NCBI RefSeq assembly: GCF_000521785.1
Contig: NZ_JALZ01000001.1
Location: forward strand, 124,001-188,000
DNA length: 64,000 nucleotides
DNA from: Roseivivax halodurans JCM 10272
GTDB lineage: Bacteria; Pseudomonadota; Alphaproteobacteria; Rhodobacterales; Rhodobacteraceae
Direction: 5' to 3'
The translations under genes and the position numbers were made by a program. Shown here in pieces: positions 9,624 to 17,986 of this stretch; position 1 is the first letter of the stretch, and the number at the start of each line of letters is the position of its first letter. The notes under the pieces are model-generated. The model saw nothing but the letters and a program-made list of their open reading frames with translations. It was not told where the DNA came from and searched no databases.

Positions 9624-9907
9624 CCGAGGCGCCCGACTTTCTCACCTACGCCGTCTGGTTCGGCTTCGGCTGCGTGTCGCTCGCGCAGGTGTTGGCGATG
9701 GTCCGGCTGATCATCGGCCCGCACAGCTCTGACCGGATCCTCGCTCTCGACACGATGGTGATCAACGCGATCGGCCTGATCGTCCTGCTCGGCATCGCGC
9801 AGGGGACGGAGATCTACTTCGAGGCCGCGCTCATCGTCGCGATGCTCGGCTTCGTCTCCACGGTGGCCTATTGCCGTTTCATCCTGAGGGGAGACATCAT
9901 CGAATGA
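9620..9907 (+). CDS. mnhF: Mnh antiporter subunit F
   Basis: 95-aa subunit with three membrane helices and the family segment LIIGPHSSDRILALDTM. MrpF is one of the small subunits that form the antiporter module with A and G. The ATG at 9620 overlaps the mnhE stop (ATGA); much longer upstream extension in this frame lies wholly within mnhD and mnhE and is not coding. Confidence 0.92.
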   Translation: MTEAPDFLTYAVWFGFGCVSLAQVLAMVRLIIGPHSSDRILALDTMVINAIGLIVLLGIAQGTEIYFEAALIVAMLGFVSTVAYCRFILRGDIIE

Positions 9908-10281
9908 GCGCGGCCTTCATCATCGACATCGCGATGGCGATTTCCCTGATCGTCGGCGGGGCGTTCACGCTCGTCGGCTCGTTCGGCCTTCTGAAGCTCG
10001 ACGATGCCATGAAGCGTCTGCACGCGCCCACGAAGGCCAGCACGCTCGGAGTGGGCGCGCTGCTTCTGGCGTCGATCCTGGCCGCGCTGGGGCGGGGTGA
10101 GCCGTCGCTGCAGGAACTCCTGATCATGGCGTTTCTCTTCGTAACCGCGCCGATCTCGGCTCATTTCATCTGCAAGGTGAACCTGCATCGGCGCTCCTGC
10201 CTGTCACCGCCGGAGGCCCCCACCGACAGGACATGGGCGACGCTCGACACGGCGGACGAGGCGCCCGCTCCCAGGACGTGA
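9904..10281 (+). CDS. mnhG: Mnh antiporter subunit G
   Basis: 125-aa MnhG family protein; helices at GGAFTLVGSFGLLKLDDAMKRLHAPTK (containing the conserved RLHAPTKA loop) and the following two segments. It completes the A(B)-C-D-E-F-G set, so the operon encodes a full antiporter for Na+ or K+ efflux and pH homeostasis. Starts by ATGA overlap with mnhF. The last 35 residues (PPEAPTDRTWATLD onward) are polar and not conserved in pattern. Confidence 0.92.
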   Translation: MSAAFIIDIAMAISLIVGGAFTLVGSFGLLKLDDAMKRLHAPTKASTLGVGALLLASILAALGRGEPSLQELLIMAFLFVTAPISAHFICKVNLHRRSCLSPPEAPTDRTWATLDTADEAPAPRT

Positions 10282-10283
10282 TG

Positions 10284-10301
10284 CACGGCCGGAAGGCCGT
10301 G
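10284..10301. terminator. Stem-loop between mnhG and ggt (terminator-like)
   Basis: A perfect 7-bp stem CACGGCC/GGCCGTG with a GGAA loop lies 2 nt after the mnhG stop and between convergent genes. There is no T run, so factor-independent termination is uncertain. Confidence 0.45.
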
Positions 10302-10329
10302 TATCCGTGCCATCCGGCGGCATGACGAG

Positions 10330-12132
10330 TCACTCTCCGAGGGCAATGCCCTCGCGCCGCGGATCGGCGCCGCCGCGCAGTCCTTCGGGGGTGATCTCAA
10401 TGGCATGCAGCCCCGAGGTCAGGTCCCCTATTTCCGTCTCGAAGCCGATATCGCTCAGCGGTTCGGCGAGGTCAGCGGCCTCCGTGCCGTCCTCGAGGTC
10501 CATCGTTCCGAACCGGTTCAGCACGTGCGGCGCGGCAACCGCTTCCTGCACGTCCATTTCGAAATCGATCACGTTCACCACGGCCTGCGCGACGTAGCCG
10601 ATGATCCGGCTGCCTCCGGGAGAGCCCAAGACCAGAGTCGGTTGCCCGTCGCGCAGGACGATGGTCGGCGCCATGGAGGAGCGCGGACGCTTGCCGGGTT
10701 CGACGCGGTTGGCGATGGGGCGGCCGTCCTCGTGGGTCTCGAAGCTGAAATCGGTCAGCTCGTTGTTCAGCAGGAACCCGCCCGGCGCGAAAAGCCGCGA
10801 CCCGAAACCGTTCTCGATCGTGGTGGTCATCGAGAGCGCGTTGCCTTCCGCATCGACTATCGAGATGTGCGACGTGGAGGGGAACTCGATCGAGGTGTCG
10901 TCCCCCCAGAGCGCGGCATGATCCCATTCGGGCTCGCCGGCCTCAACGTTGTCGAGGGCAGTGTCGCGGCCCGCGATGAGACCCGCCCGTTCGGACAGGT
11001 AAGCCGGATCGACGAGTCCGTCGGTGGGCATCGGCACATAGTCGGAATCGGCCATGTACCGGCCGCGGTCCGCGAAGGCGAGGCGCGATGCGTCGCCGAT
11101 GAGGCGCCATGTCTCGGCGTCCTGTGGCCCGCCCGCGAGTTCGAAATTCTCGAGAGTGCCGAGGATCTGACCGACAGTGAGCGCGCCCGAGGACGGCGGG
11201 CCCATCCCGCAGACGTCGTGAGCGCGGTAGGTGACGCAGACCGGCGCCCGCTCGCGCACTTCGTAGAGCGACATATCGGTCATCGACAGAAGGCCCGGAT
11301 TTCCAGCGGCATTCTGCACCGTCTCGACCACACCCGCCGCAATTTCGCCGGTATAGAAGGCGTCCGAGCCCCCCATCGCGATCGCCCTCAGCGTTTCCGC
11401 ATAGGCATCGTTCCTGAGCGTGTCACCTGACGCGATCGGCGACCCGCCGGGCATGAAGTACTCAGCCGTCGTCTCGAAGCGCGACAGGCGCTCGGCATCC
11501 TCCGCCACAAGCTCGGCAAGGCGCGGCGAGACGGTGAAGCCGTCCTCGGCGAGCGTGATCGCTCGCTCGAAGAGACCGGGCCATTCGAGCTCCCCCCAGC
11601 GCTCGTGGGCGGCTTCGAGGAGGGCAGGCGTTCCCGGCGTGCCGACCGACAGGCCTCCGACCACGGCATCGAAGAACTCGAGCGGCTTACCCTGGTCGTT
11701 CTGGAAATATTGCGGGCGGGCATCAAGGGGCGCCGTCTCGCGGCCATCGAGCGTGGTCACCTGTCCCGACGCGGCATCGTACCAGACGAGAAACGCGCCG
11801 CCGCCGAGTCCCGAGCTCTGCGGCTCGACCAACCCCAGCACCGTCTGCACGGCGATCATCGCGTCGACGGCGCTGCCACCTTGCCTCAGCACCTCGGCAC
11901 CTGCTTCGACTGCCAGCGGGTTAGCGGCGGCGACCATCCAGTCCTGCGCCTCTGTCGGGCGTCCTTCCCGTTTGCTCTCGAGGGCGGCCCGCGCGGCGTC
12001 AGACAACGGGCCGAATGCGTCCTCAAGAGCGAGCTCGGCCGCGGCTTCGGGATCGACGGCATCCGCTGCCTGCTGAGCCTGTAGCGGTACGCCTGCGATC
12101 AGCAGCGTTACGGCCAGAAGCTGTCGGTGCAT
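10330..12132 (-). CDS. ggt: Gamma-glutamyltransferase (periplasmic)
   Basis: 600-aa Ntn-hydrolase that cleaves or transfers the gamma-glutamyl group of glutathione and related amides. A signal peptide (MHRQLLAVTLLIAGVPLQAQ) points to the periplasm. The precursor is self-cut before a nucleophilic Thr: here Thr420 in the motif TSHISIVD, matching Thr391 of the E. coli enzyme (TTHYSVVD). The oxyanion region GPPSSGAL (about residues 311-318) and LLNNELTDFS after the cut site are also present. Start 12132 has GAGGGGAG seven bases upstream. Single gene, converging with the antiporter operon. Confidence 0.95.
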   Translation of the reverse strand: MHRQLLAVTLLIAGVPLQAQQAADAVDPEAAAELALEDAFGPLSDAARAALESKREGRPTEAQDWMVAAANPLAVEAGAEVLRQGGSAVDAMIAVQTVLGLVEPQSSGLGGGAFLVWYDAASGQVTTLDGRETAPLDARPQYFQNDQGKPLEFFDAVVGGLSVGTPGTPALLEAAHERWGELEWPGLFERAITLAEDGFTVSPRLAELVAEDAERLSRFETTAEYFMPGGSPIASGDTLRNDAYAETLRAIAMGGSDAFYTGEIAAGVVETVQNAAGNPGLLSMTDMSLYEVRERAPVCVTYRAHDVCGMGPPSSGALTVGQILGTLENFELAGGPQDAETWRLIGDASRLAFADRGRYMADSDYVPMPTDGLVDPAYLSERAGLIAGRDTALDNVEAGEPEWDHAALWGDDTSIEFPSTSHISIVDAEGNALSMTTTIENGFGSRLFAPGGFLLNNELTDFSFETHEDGRPIANRVEPGKRPRSSMAPTIVLRDGQPTLVLGSPGGSRIIGYVAQAVVNVIDFEMDVQEAVAAPHVLNRFGTMDLEDGTEAADLAEPLSDIGFETEIGDLTSGLHAIEITPEGLRGGADPRREGIALGE

Positions 12133-12317
12133 GGTTCGTCTCCCCTCGCGTGTGTCTCCACCCCTGCAGGATGATCCGGTGGACCGAAAAGTCCACCTCG
12201 ACGAAAAAAGGCGAACAAAACCTCTCAGGTGGGGCGGGGACTGCAATCGGCGACGGTCTTGAAATCCGGCTGCCGTGCGAAACCTTGCACATTCGAAACT
12301 GAAACAAGGACAAAGAC

Positions 12318-12530
12318 ATGAAACTCAGCGCACGCAACACGCTCAAGGGCACGGTCGTCGACGTTCAGAAGGGCTCGGTGAACGCCACGGTCAGGATCGA
12401 CGTCGGCGGCGGCACCATCATCACGTCGATGATCACCAACGATGCCGTCGAAGAACTTGGACTTGCCAAGGGCAAGGAAGCCTACGCGGTGATCAAGGCG
12501 TCTCACGTGATGGTCGCCGCCGAGGATTGA
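12318..12530 (+). CDS. mop: Molbindin-type molybdate/tungstate-binding protein (Mop/TOBE)
   Basis: 70-aa single TOBE/Mop domain (MKLSARNTLKGTVVDVQKGS start, then INDAVEEL-like GxAKGKEAYAVIKAS helix and strand). Such proteins form oligomers that store molybdate or tungstate in the cytoplasm. It begins with ATG after an AAGGAC stretch, and its last 28 bp overlap the 3' end of the convergent ABC ATPase gene. The neighbouring oxyanion-type transport genes fit its role. Confidence 0.88.
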   Translation: MKLSARNTLKGTVVDVQKGSVNATVRIDVGGGTIITSMITNDAVEELGLAKGKEAYAVIKASHVMVAAED

Positions 12531-13300
12531 AGCTCCGGCAGGCAGATGCGGCGTCCGCTTGGGGTGCGCTCGACCGTGAGTGAGATGCCGTAGATCTCCG
12601 AAAGGCGTGCGGGCGTGAGGACGTCCGCCGCCGGACCGTCGGCGAGCACGCGGCCCTTGGACATCGCAATGACGCGCGCCGACAGGGACAGCGCCTGATC
12701 GGGGTCGTGGGTCGAGAGGATCACGCCGCGCCCGCTCCCGCGGCGTGCGAGCGTCGCGATGCGATCGAGCACCGCGAGCCGATTGCCGAAGTCGAGGCTG
12801 GCCGTGGGCTCGTCCATGACGAGGAGGGGCGCTTCCTGAGCGAGCGCCCGCGCGATGAGCACCAGCTGCCGCTGGCCGCCCGAGAGCCTTGCGTAGTCGC
12901 GCCCGGCCAGGTGTTCGATCCCGATCGTGTCGAGTGCGGCAAGCGCAGCATCGCGATCGCGGGCCGAGGGTTGTGCAAACGCGCCGAGCTGCGACGTGCG
13001 GCCCATCAGCACGACCTCGAGCACCTCGAAAGGAAACGGCGGCACGTGAGCCTGTGGCACATATGCGATGGCGCGGGCGATGTCCTGCCGTGCGAGCCGC
13101 GAGATGTCCGCGCCCCCGAGTTCGAGCTTTCCGCCGAGCCGGGTGATCAGGCCGAGCAGCGTCTTGAAGAGCGTGGTCTTGCCGCAGCCGTTGGGCCCGA
13201 GCAGGCAGACGATCTCGTCCGGGCCGAGCGTAAAGGAGAGGTTCTCGCCGATGCGCTCCCGTCCGTAGCCGATCGCGAGTTCTGTCGCCTCGAGCTTCAT
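12503..13300 (-). CDS. ABC importer ATPase, FecE/BtuD/MolC type
   Basis: 265-aa ATPase of type II importers. Walker A GPNGCGKT at residues 35-42, signature LSGGQ at 139-143, Walker B LLVMDE at 159-164 and an STHDPDQA switch region follow in order. The ATG at 13300 overlaps the stop of the upstream permease (ATGA) and is the natural start; longer frames run into the permease gene. It is the last gene of a four-gene unit with two binding proteins and one FecCD-type permease. Family members import iron chelates, cobalamin or, in the Haemophilus MolBC system, molybdate and tungstate. The nearby mop, ModA-like and TupA-like genes make an oxyanion the favoured cargo, by inference. Confidence 0.88.
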   Translation of the reverse strand: MKLEATELAIGYGRERIGENLSFTLGPDEIVCLLGPNGCGKTTLFKTLLGLITRLGGKLELGGADISRLARQDIARAIAYVPQAHVPPFPFEVLEVVLMGRTSQLGAFAQPSARDRDAALAALDTIGIEHLAGRDYARLSGGQRQLVLIARALAQEAPLLVMDEPTASLDFGNRLAVLDRIATLARRGSGRGVILSTHDPDQALSLSARVIAMSKGRVLADGPAADVLTPARLSEIYGISLTVERTPSGRRICLPELQSSAATIT

Positions 13301-14283
13301 GTCCAGCCCCTTCGGCCCGAGGCCAGCAGCCAGACGAAGACCGGCGCGCCGATCACGGCGGTGAGAATGCCGAGCGGCACTTCGATCTCGGCGATGGTTC
13401 GCGCAGCGGTGTCGACAAGCAGCAGATAGCCCGCGCCGAGCAGGGCCGAGGCGGGAAGCAGCCGGCCGAAGCCCGGACCGACCAGCATCCGTGCGATATG
13501 CGGGATGACGAGCCCGACCCAGCCGACGACGCCCGCGACCGCCGTCACCGAGGCCGTCACCAGAGTCGCCGCCGCGATCACCAGGAGGCGCGTGCGCCCG
13601 GCCTCGATGCCGAGCGCGCGCGCCTCCTCGTCGCCCATCGACAGGACGTTTATCCGCCAGCGCAGCAGGACGAGCGGGAGGAGGCCGAGCGCCACGGCAG
13701 GCAGCGCTGGAAGGATGTCCGAGGAGGTGACCGAGGCCACCGAGCCGAGCAGCCAAAAGGTGATTGCGGGCAACTGGTCATAGGGGTCCGCCAGTACCTT
13801 GAGAAGCGAGGTCGCGGCTCCGGCCAGCGCGCCAATGACGACGCCTGTTAGCACGAGCGTCAGCACCCGGTCTCCGCCGCGCACGGCAGCGGCCACGGCC
13901 ATGACCACCGCGACGGCTGCAAGGCCTCCGACGAAGGCCGAGAGTTGGATGAGCGCCACGGGCAGGGAGAGGAAGATGCCTGCTACGGCGCCAAGACCGG
14001 CGCCGGCGGAAACCCCGAGGATGTCGGGCGAGACGAGCGGGTTGCGGAAGAGCGCCTGGTAGCTCGCGCCCGCCGCGGCGAGCGCCGCGCCAACGAGGCA
14101 GGCGCCCGCGACGCGCGGCAGACGGATGTTCCAGACGACGATTTGTGCCTGGTCCGATGCGCGGCCCAAGAGTGCCGCGACGGTCTGCCCGGGCGTGAGG
14201 CCGAACGGGCCGACCAGAAGGGCGCCGAAAGCGAGCGCGGCCAAACCCGCTGCCAATGCGCCGTTCAGCCCGATGCGCGTCAT
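13297..14283 (-). CDS. ABC importer permease, FecCD/BtuC/MolB type
   Basis: 328-aa membrane protein of the FecCD family with about ten helices. Family motifs are visible: the GASYQALFRNPLVSPDILGVSAGAG segment (positions about 68-93), LVLTGVVIGA, and near the C-terminus GWVGLVIPHIARMLVGP, which forms the ATPase-coupling region. It is the only permease in the operon, although two different binding-protein genes lie upstream. Start ATG 14283; end overlaps the ATPase gene. Confidence 0.9.
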   Translation of the reverse strand: MTRIGLNGALAAGLAALAFGALLVGPFGLTPGQTVAALLGRASDQAQIVVWNIRLPRVAGACLVGAALAAAGASYQALFRNPLVSPDILGVSAGAGLGAVAGIFLSLPVALIQLSAFVGGLAAVAVVMAVAAAVRGGDRVLTLVLTGVVIGALAGAATSLLKVLADPYDQLPAITFWLLGSVASVTSSDILPALPAVALGLLPLVLLRWRINVLSMGDEEARALGIEAGRTRLLVIAAATLVTASVTAVAGVVGWVGLVIPHIARMLVGPGFGRLLPASALLGAGYLLLVDTAARTIAEIEVPLGILTAVIGAPVFVWLLASGRRGWT

Positions 14284-14290
14284 GCAGCCC

Positions 14291-15322
14291 TCATTCGGGC
14301 GGTCTGCCCTCGGCCCATTCGAGCAAACGGTCGAGTTCGGCGTCGCCGAGATCGACCCGATACCAGGTCTTGTAGAACTCCGCGGTTTCTTCGCGCAAGT
14401 CGCCCTCCCAGCGATCAGGATAGAAGAGCCGCGCCATCCACCTGAGGCCCATCATCCGGTTGAGCGAGGGCGGCCGATCGATCCAGCCGAAAGGAGCCGT
14501 GGGGGAGAGGAAGACCTGTCCGCTGCGCACCGCGTCGACGCCGGCCCAGAGGGGATCGCTCCAGACCCGGCCGTAGAAGGTCGGATCCCATGTCACGACG
14601 ATTTCCGGGTCGGAGACGATCACCTGCTCCGGCGAAACCTGGACGAGGCCCTGCGTCCGGCCGCCGTCATCGGCGACGTTCACGCCGCCGGCGCGCTCGA
14701 TGATCTCGGTGTTGATCGAACCGGTCATGCCTGTCTCGAGCCCGTCCGGCCCCCGCGCGAGGTAGGTTCGGGGTCGGTCCTCCTCGGGGATCTCGGCCAG
14801 TATGGTGTCGATCCGGGCGAAGGTCTCTTCGGCATCGCGGGCGAGCCGTTCGCCCCGCTCGGGCTTGCCGAGCACCTCGCCGAGAAGGCGCAGTGCGTCG
14901 GGTGTATTCTCGAACCGTCCGTCGATCAGCACGTAAGGGATGTCCATCTGCTCCTGCACGCGGTTCGCGAGATCGACATAGGTGTCGCGGACCGAGCCGA
15001 AATCGAGGATCAGGTCGGGCGCGATCTCGAGAACCCGCTCGAGATTGGCCTCGCCGCCGCGACCGGTCAGGCGGCCGGTTTCGGGAAGGTCGCGGTAGGG
15101 CTCCGCGATGTAGTCCCGTTCCTCGGGCCGGAGTGCGCGCGGCCATCCTGTCAGCGTCTCCGGAGCGATGACATAGACCAGCACCGAGGCCGGCGGGCCC
15201 GCGGCAAAGACCGTCTCGATCTCGTCCGGTATGTCCACTATCCGGCCCGCGCTGTCGGTAATGGTCCGCGCGGCGGCGGGTGAGGCGAGAAGCACGAAGG
15301 CGAGAAGAGATCTCATGATCAT
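14291..15322 (-). CDS. Periplasmic binding protein, FecB/BtuF/MolA type
   Basis: 343-aa cluster A-II (type III) solute-binding protein with a signal peptide (MIMRSLLAFVLLASPAAA). The opening RTITDSAGRIVDIPDEIETVFA and the LERVLEIAPDLILDFG stretch are the standard FecB-fold N-lobe. Start at 15322 has AGGGAG seven bases upstream; ATG 15316 is a possible alternative. It sits 7 bp before the FecCD-type permease, its expected partner. Ligand not shown by sequence; MolA-like molybdate/tungstate binding is suggested by the surrounding genes, but iron-chelate or cobalamin binding cannot be excluded. Confidence 0.8.
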   Translation of the reverse strand: MIMRSLLAFVLLASPAAARTITDSAGRIVDIPDEIETVFAAGPPASVLVYVIAPETLTGWPRALRPEERDYIAEPYRDLPETGRLTGRGGEANLERVLEIAPDLILDFGSVRDTYVDLANRVQEQMDIPYVLIDGRFENTPDALRLLGEVLGKPERGERLARDAEETFARIDTILAEIPEEDRPRTYLARGPDGLETGMTGSINTEIIERAGGVNVADDGGRTQGLVQVSPEQVIVSDPEIVVTWDPTFYGRVWSDPLWAGVDAVRSGQVFLSPTAPFGWIDRPPSLNRMMGLRWMARLFYPDRWEGDLREETAEFYKTWYRVDLGDAELDRLLEWAEGRPPE

Positions 15323-15326
15323 GCCA

Positions 15327-16136
15327 TCACTCCCTGGGAAGGCCCGGCGCGTCGAAGCCGTAATCCGCGAGCACGGACTGGCCCGCGGGCGAAAGGATGT
15401 GAAACGCGAGCCGCCATGCAGCGTCCGGCGCGCCATCGAGCACTATCAGCCCGTAATCCGCGCCGACGGAGAGCGATTCGGGCACATGGACGATCTGCAG
15501 ATCCGGGATCTCGCGCTGCGCCAGAACGGCGTTGGTGCAATAGGTCAGGAACAGATCGGCTCGGTCGCTTTCCATGACCCACGCGTACGGGTTGCGGCCC
15601 TCCGGCGCGGGATCGCTGTCCGGCCCGCCCGTCAGTTGTACCGACTTTGCCTCGAGCGCCTGCCGAGCCCCCGAAGTCAGATTTTCCGCCTTGGCGAAAA
15701 GCTCCCATGCGTAGTCACCCGACGGATCGGCACCTGGTGTCGAGGTTCCGAGGCGCGTGCTTTCGGCCAGCATGATCTCGAGAAGGGACGCGGAGGTGAC
15801 CTCGAGACCCGGCTGTGCGATCCCGCAGAGACGGTTGCGGGCAAACACCACCACCGGTCCGCCTCGGCCCGCCTCTTGCAGGGTCTGCGGGTGAGACATG
15901 TTAGCGGATGCGAAGACATGCGCCCTCGCGTCGGCCTCGATCTTCTGGCGCATGAGACCCGAAGGTCCGAATGTCGTTTCGACGATAGTGCCATCGACCG
16001 CCTCGAAATCGGAAACCACCTGCCCGAGCGCAGTGCGCAGGCTTCCTGCGGCGATCAGCGATACGGCCTCCGCCGCGGCGACCGGTCCCGCACTCAGGAT
16101 GGCGGCCCCGATTAGGGACAAAGTCGATACGCGCAT
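15327..16136 (-). CDS. ModA-like oxyanion-binding periplasmic protein
   Basis: 269-aa binding protein of the ModA/SBP_bac_11 type with signal peptide (MRVSTLSLIGAAILSAGPVAAA). The start of the mature chain, VSLIAAGSLRTALGQVVSDF, matches the ModA pattern in which the first Ser residues bind the oxyanion; FGPSGLMRQKIEADARAHVFASAN follows as in ModA. The ATG at 16136 has AAGGGAG four bases upstream. It is the first gene of the unit and lies only 4 bp before the second, unrelated binding protein. No ModB/ModC-type permease is present, so which channel it serves is unclear. Confidence 0.75.
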   Translation of the reverse strand: MRVSTLSLIGAAILSAGPVAAAEAVSLIAAGSLRTALGQVVSDFEAVDGTIVETTFGPSGLMRQKIEADARAHVFASANMSHPQTLQEAGRGGPVVVFARNRLCGIAQPGLEVTSASLLEIMLAESTRLGTSTPGADPSGDYAWELFAKAENLTSGARQALEAKSVQLTGGPDSDPAPEGRNPYAWVMESDRADLFLTYCTNAVLAQREIPDLQIVHVPESLSVGADYGLIVLDGAPDAAWRLAFHILSPAGQSVLADYGFDAPGLPRE

Positions 16137-16362
16137 TTCGCTCCCTTCATGCTTCTCCACCGGATTGTTCGTGGCGTCTCCCAGTTTGGGCTCCGAAAAT
16201 TTCACAGTCAAATGCAAGATCTCTCTAGAAGCAGCATGACGTGAGTATTTCTATCGAGAGATTTTTGGGCGTATATCTTGAATAATTTCGGTAATCAGTC
16301 ACGTTGGAGCGCAGATACAAGAGAAGGACACTTCGGAAATTTTGCAGTCCAGCGCAAAATCC
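16137..16362. promoter_or_regulatory. AT-rich divergent control region between the two oxyanion-transport units
   Basis: This 226-bp gap separates the leftward ModA-like operon from the rightward TupC-TupA pair and must hold both promoters. Its middle (about 16240-16300) is much richer in A+T than the surroundings. ACGTGA at 16239-16244 faces TCACGT at 16299-16304, a loose inverted pair; no ModE consensus was recognised. Confidence 0.45.
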
Positions 16363-17097
16363 ATGAGCTTCGCGGAAGCCGAGCGGGCGGTCCAGTGCCG
16401 GCTCATGCCGTTCGTTGCCGGAGGTGTGACGCTGAGGTTCGGCGAGGATACCGTCCTCGATCACCTCGACCTGCGCCTTGGCCAGGACGGGTGCACGATG
16501 CTCCTTGGTCCCAACGGCGCCGGCAAGAGTCTTTTGCTCAAGGTCATGCACGGTCTTATCGACCCGGATGAAGGATACGCAACCTGGGCCGGATGTGCGG
16601 CGGGGGACGTCACTCATGTCCAGTCGCTCGTCTTCCAGAAGCCGACGCTCCTGCGCCGCTCGGTGGCGGCGAATATCGACTTCGTTCTGAAGACCCGTGG
16701 CATGGATCGTGGGCGCTTGCCATGGCTCCTCGATCACGTCGGTCTTGCTCACAAGGCGGACCAGCCGGCCCGCCTCCTCTCCGGAGGCGAGGCGCAGAGG
16801 CTCGCGCTGGCACGGGCGCTCGCCATCGAGCCAGAGGTGCTTCTTCTCGACGAGCCCACTGCCAGCCTCGATCCCGCATCGGTGCTCGCCATCGAGCGCA
16901 TCGTCGCTCAGGCGCGCGACAGCGGCGTGCGGATCGTTTTCGTCACCCACGATGTCGGACAGGCGCGCCGCATGGCCGACGACGTGGTGTTCCTGTTCCG
17001 CGGCAGGGTGCAGGAACACCGCCCTGCCACGGACTTCTTCCGGGCACCGGCCTCCCAGGCGGCCCGGGACTATCTCGACGGCAACATCGTCGTCTGA
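16363..17097 (+). CDS. tupC: ABC ATPase, TupC-like (tungstate)
   Basis: About 244-aa ATPase with Walker A GPNGAGKS at residues 49-56, signature LSGGEAQ, Walker B LLLDEPT and a THDVGQARRMAD switch region, typical of TupC/phosphate-type importers. It is followed 28 bp later by a TupA-like binding protein, giving the name; the sequence alone would allow other anion ATPases. The ATG at 16363 is chosen, but no good ribosome site is visible; TTG 16342 and ATG 16405 are alternatives. The expected TupB permease is absent from the window. Confidence 0.7.
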   Translation: MSFAEAERAVQCRLMPFVAGGVTLRFGEDTVLDHLDLRLGQDGCTMLLGPNGAGKSLLLKVMHGLIDPDEGYATWAGCAAGDVTHVQSLVFQKPTLLRRSVAANIDFVLKTRGMDRGRLPWLLDHVGLAHKADQPARLLSGGEAQRLALARALAIEPEVLLLDEPTASLDPASVLAIERIVAQARDSGVRIVFVTHDVGQARRMADDVVFLFRGRVQEHRPATDFFRAPASQAARDYLDGNIVV

Positions 17098-17125
17098 TTT
17101 TTTTTGAAACTAGGGGAAGAACCAC

Positions 17126-17944
17126 ATGTTCACACGCGCCATTAGCACGTCCGTCGCAGCGCTTCTGCTGGCCGGAGCGGCACATGCTCAGGATCAGTCG
17201 ATCATCGTGCAGTCGACGACCTCCACGGCCAATTCGGGCCTCTACGATCATCTGATTCCGATCTTCGAGGAAGAGAGCGGTATCACCGTGAATGTCGTCG
17301 CAGTCGGCACGGGACAGGCGATCACCAATGCCGAGAATTGCGACGGGGATCTCCTTCTCGTGCACGCGAAACCAGCCGAGGAGGCCTTCGTAGAGGCGGG
17401 CTACGGCACCGAGCGGACGGATCTCATGTACAATGACTTTGTCATCGTCGGTCCGGCCGAGGATCCGGCCGGTGTCGACGGCATGGAAGATGCGCAGGAC
17501 GCGCTGAGCCAGATCGCTGGCAGCGGTGCGACGTTCGCCTCGCGCGGTGACGACAGCGGCACCCACCAGAAAGAACTGTCGCTCTGGGAGGGCACGGATG
17601 CGGATCCGACCTCGGGGTCGGGCGAGTGGTACCGCGAGACCGGTTCGGGCATGGGGGCGACGCTGAATGCCGGCATCGGCATGGGCGCCTACGTCATGAC
17701 GGATCGCGCGACCTGGATCAGCTTCGAAAACAAGCAGGATTACGAGATCCTCGTCGAAGGCGACGAAGACCTCTTCAACCAGTACGGTGTGATCCCGGTC
17801 AGCCCCGATCATTGCCCGAGCGTGAACATCGAGGCGGCCGAAACGTTCGCGGACTGGCTGCTCTCTGCCGAGGGGCAGGAGGCGATCGGCGCATACGAGG
17901 TCGAAGGACAGCAGCTCTTCTTCCCGAACGCGCCGGCGAGCTGA
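17126..17944 (+). CDS. tupA: TupA-like tungstate-binding periplasmic protein
   Basis: 272-aa binding protein with signal peptide (MFTRAISTSVAALLLAGAAHA). The mature start carries the TupA hallmark TTSTANSGLYDHLIPIFEEESG (a TTTS-like anion loop, here STTSTANSGL) and the second family motif SRGDDSGTHQKE near residue 140. TupA proteins bind tungstate very tightly. Good ribosome site AGGGGAAG upstream. Normally tupA, tupB and tupC are together; here the permease gene is missing, so the protein may work with a permease elsewhere or share another channel. Confidence 0.85.
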   Translation: MFTRAISTSVAALLLAGAAHAQDQSIIVQSTTSTANSGLYDHLIPIFEEESGITVNVVAVGTGQAITNAENCDGDLLLVHAKPAEEAFVEAGYGTERTDLMYNDFVIVGPAEDPAGVDGMEDAQDALSQIAGSGATFASRGDDSGTHQKELSLWEGTDADPTSGSGEWYRETGSGMGATLNAGIGMGAYVMTDRATWISFENKQDYEILVEGDEDLFNQYGVIPVSPDHCPSVNIEAAETFADWLLSAEGQEAIGAYEVEGQQLFFPNAPAS

Positions 17945-17952
17945 GGAATTTC

Positions 17953-17980
17953 GCGGGTGGCGTTTTCTGTCGCCACCCGC
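17953..17980. terminator. Stem-loop between tupA and tRNA-Thr (terminator-like)
   Basis: A perfect 10-bp stem (17953-17962 with 17971-17980) with loop TTTTCTGT lies 8 bp after the tupA stop and 6 bp beyond the tRNA 3' end on the other strand. It could end both transcripts, but neither side has a clear T run. Confidence 0.55.
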
Positions 17981-17986
17981 TGAAAA

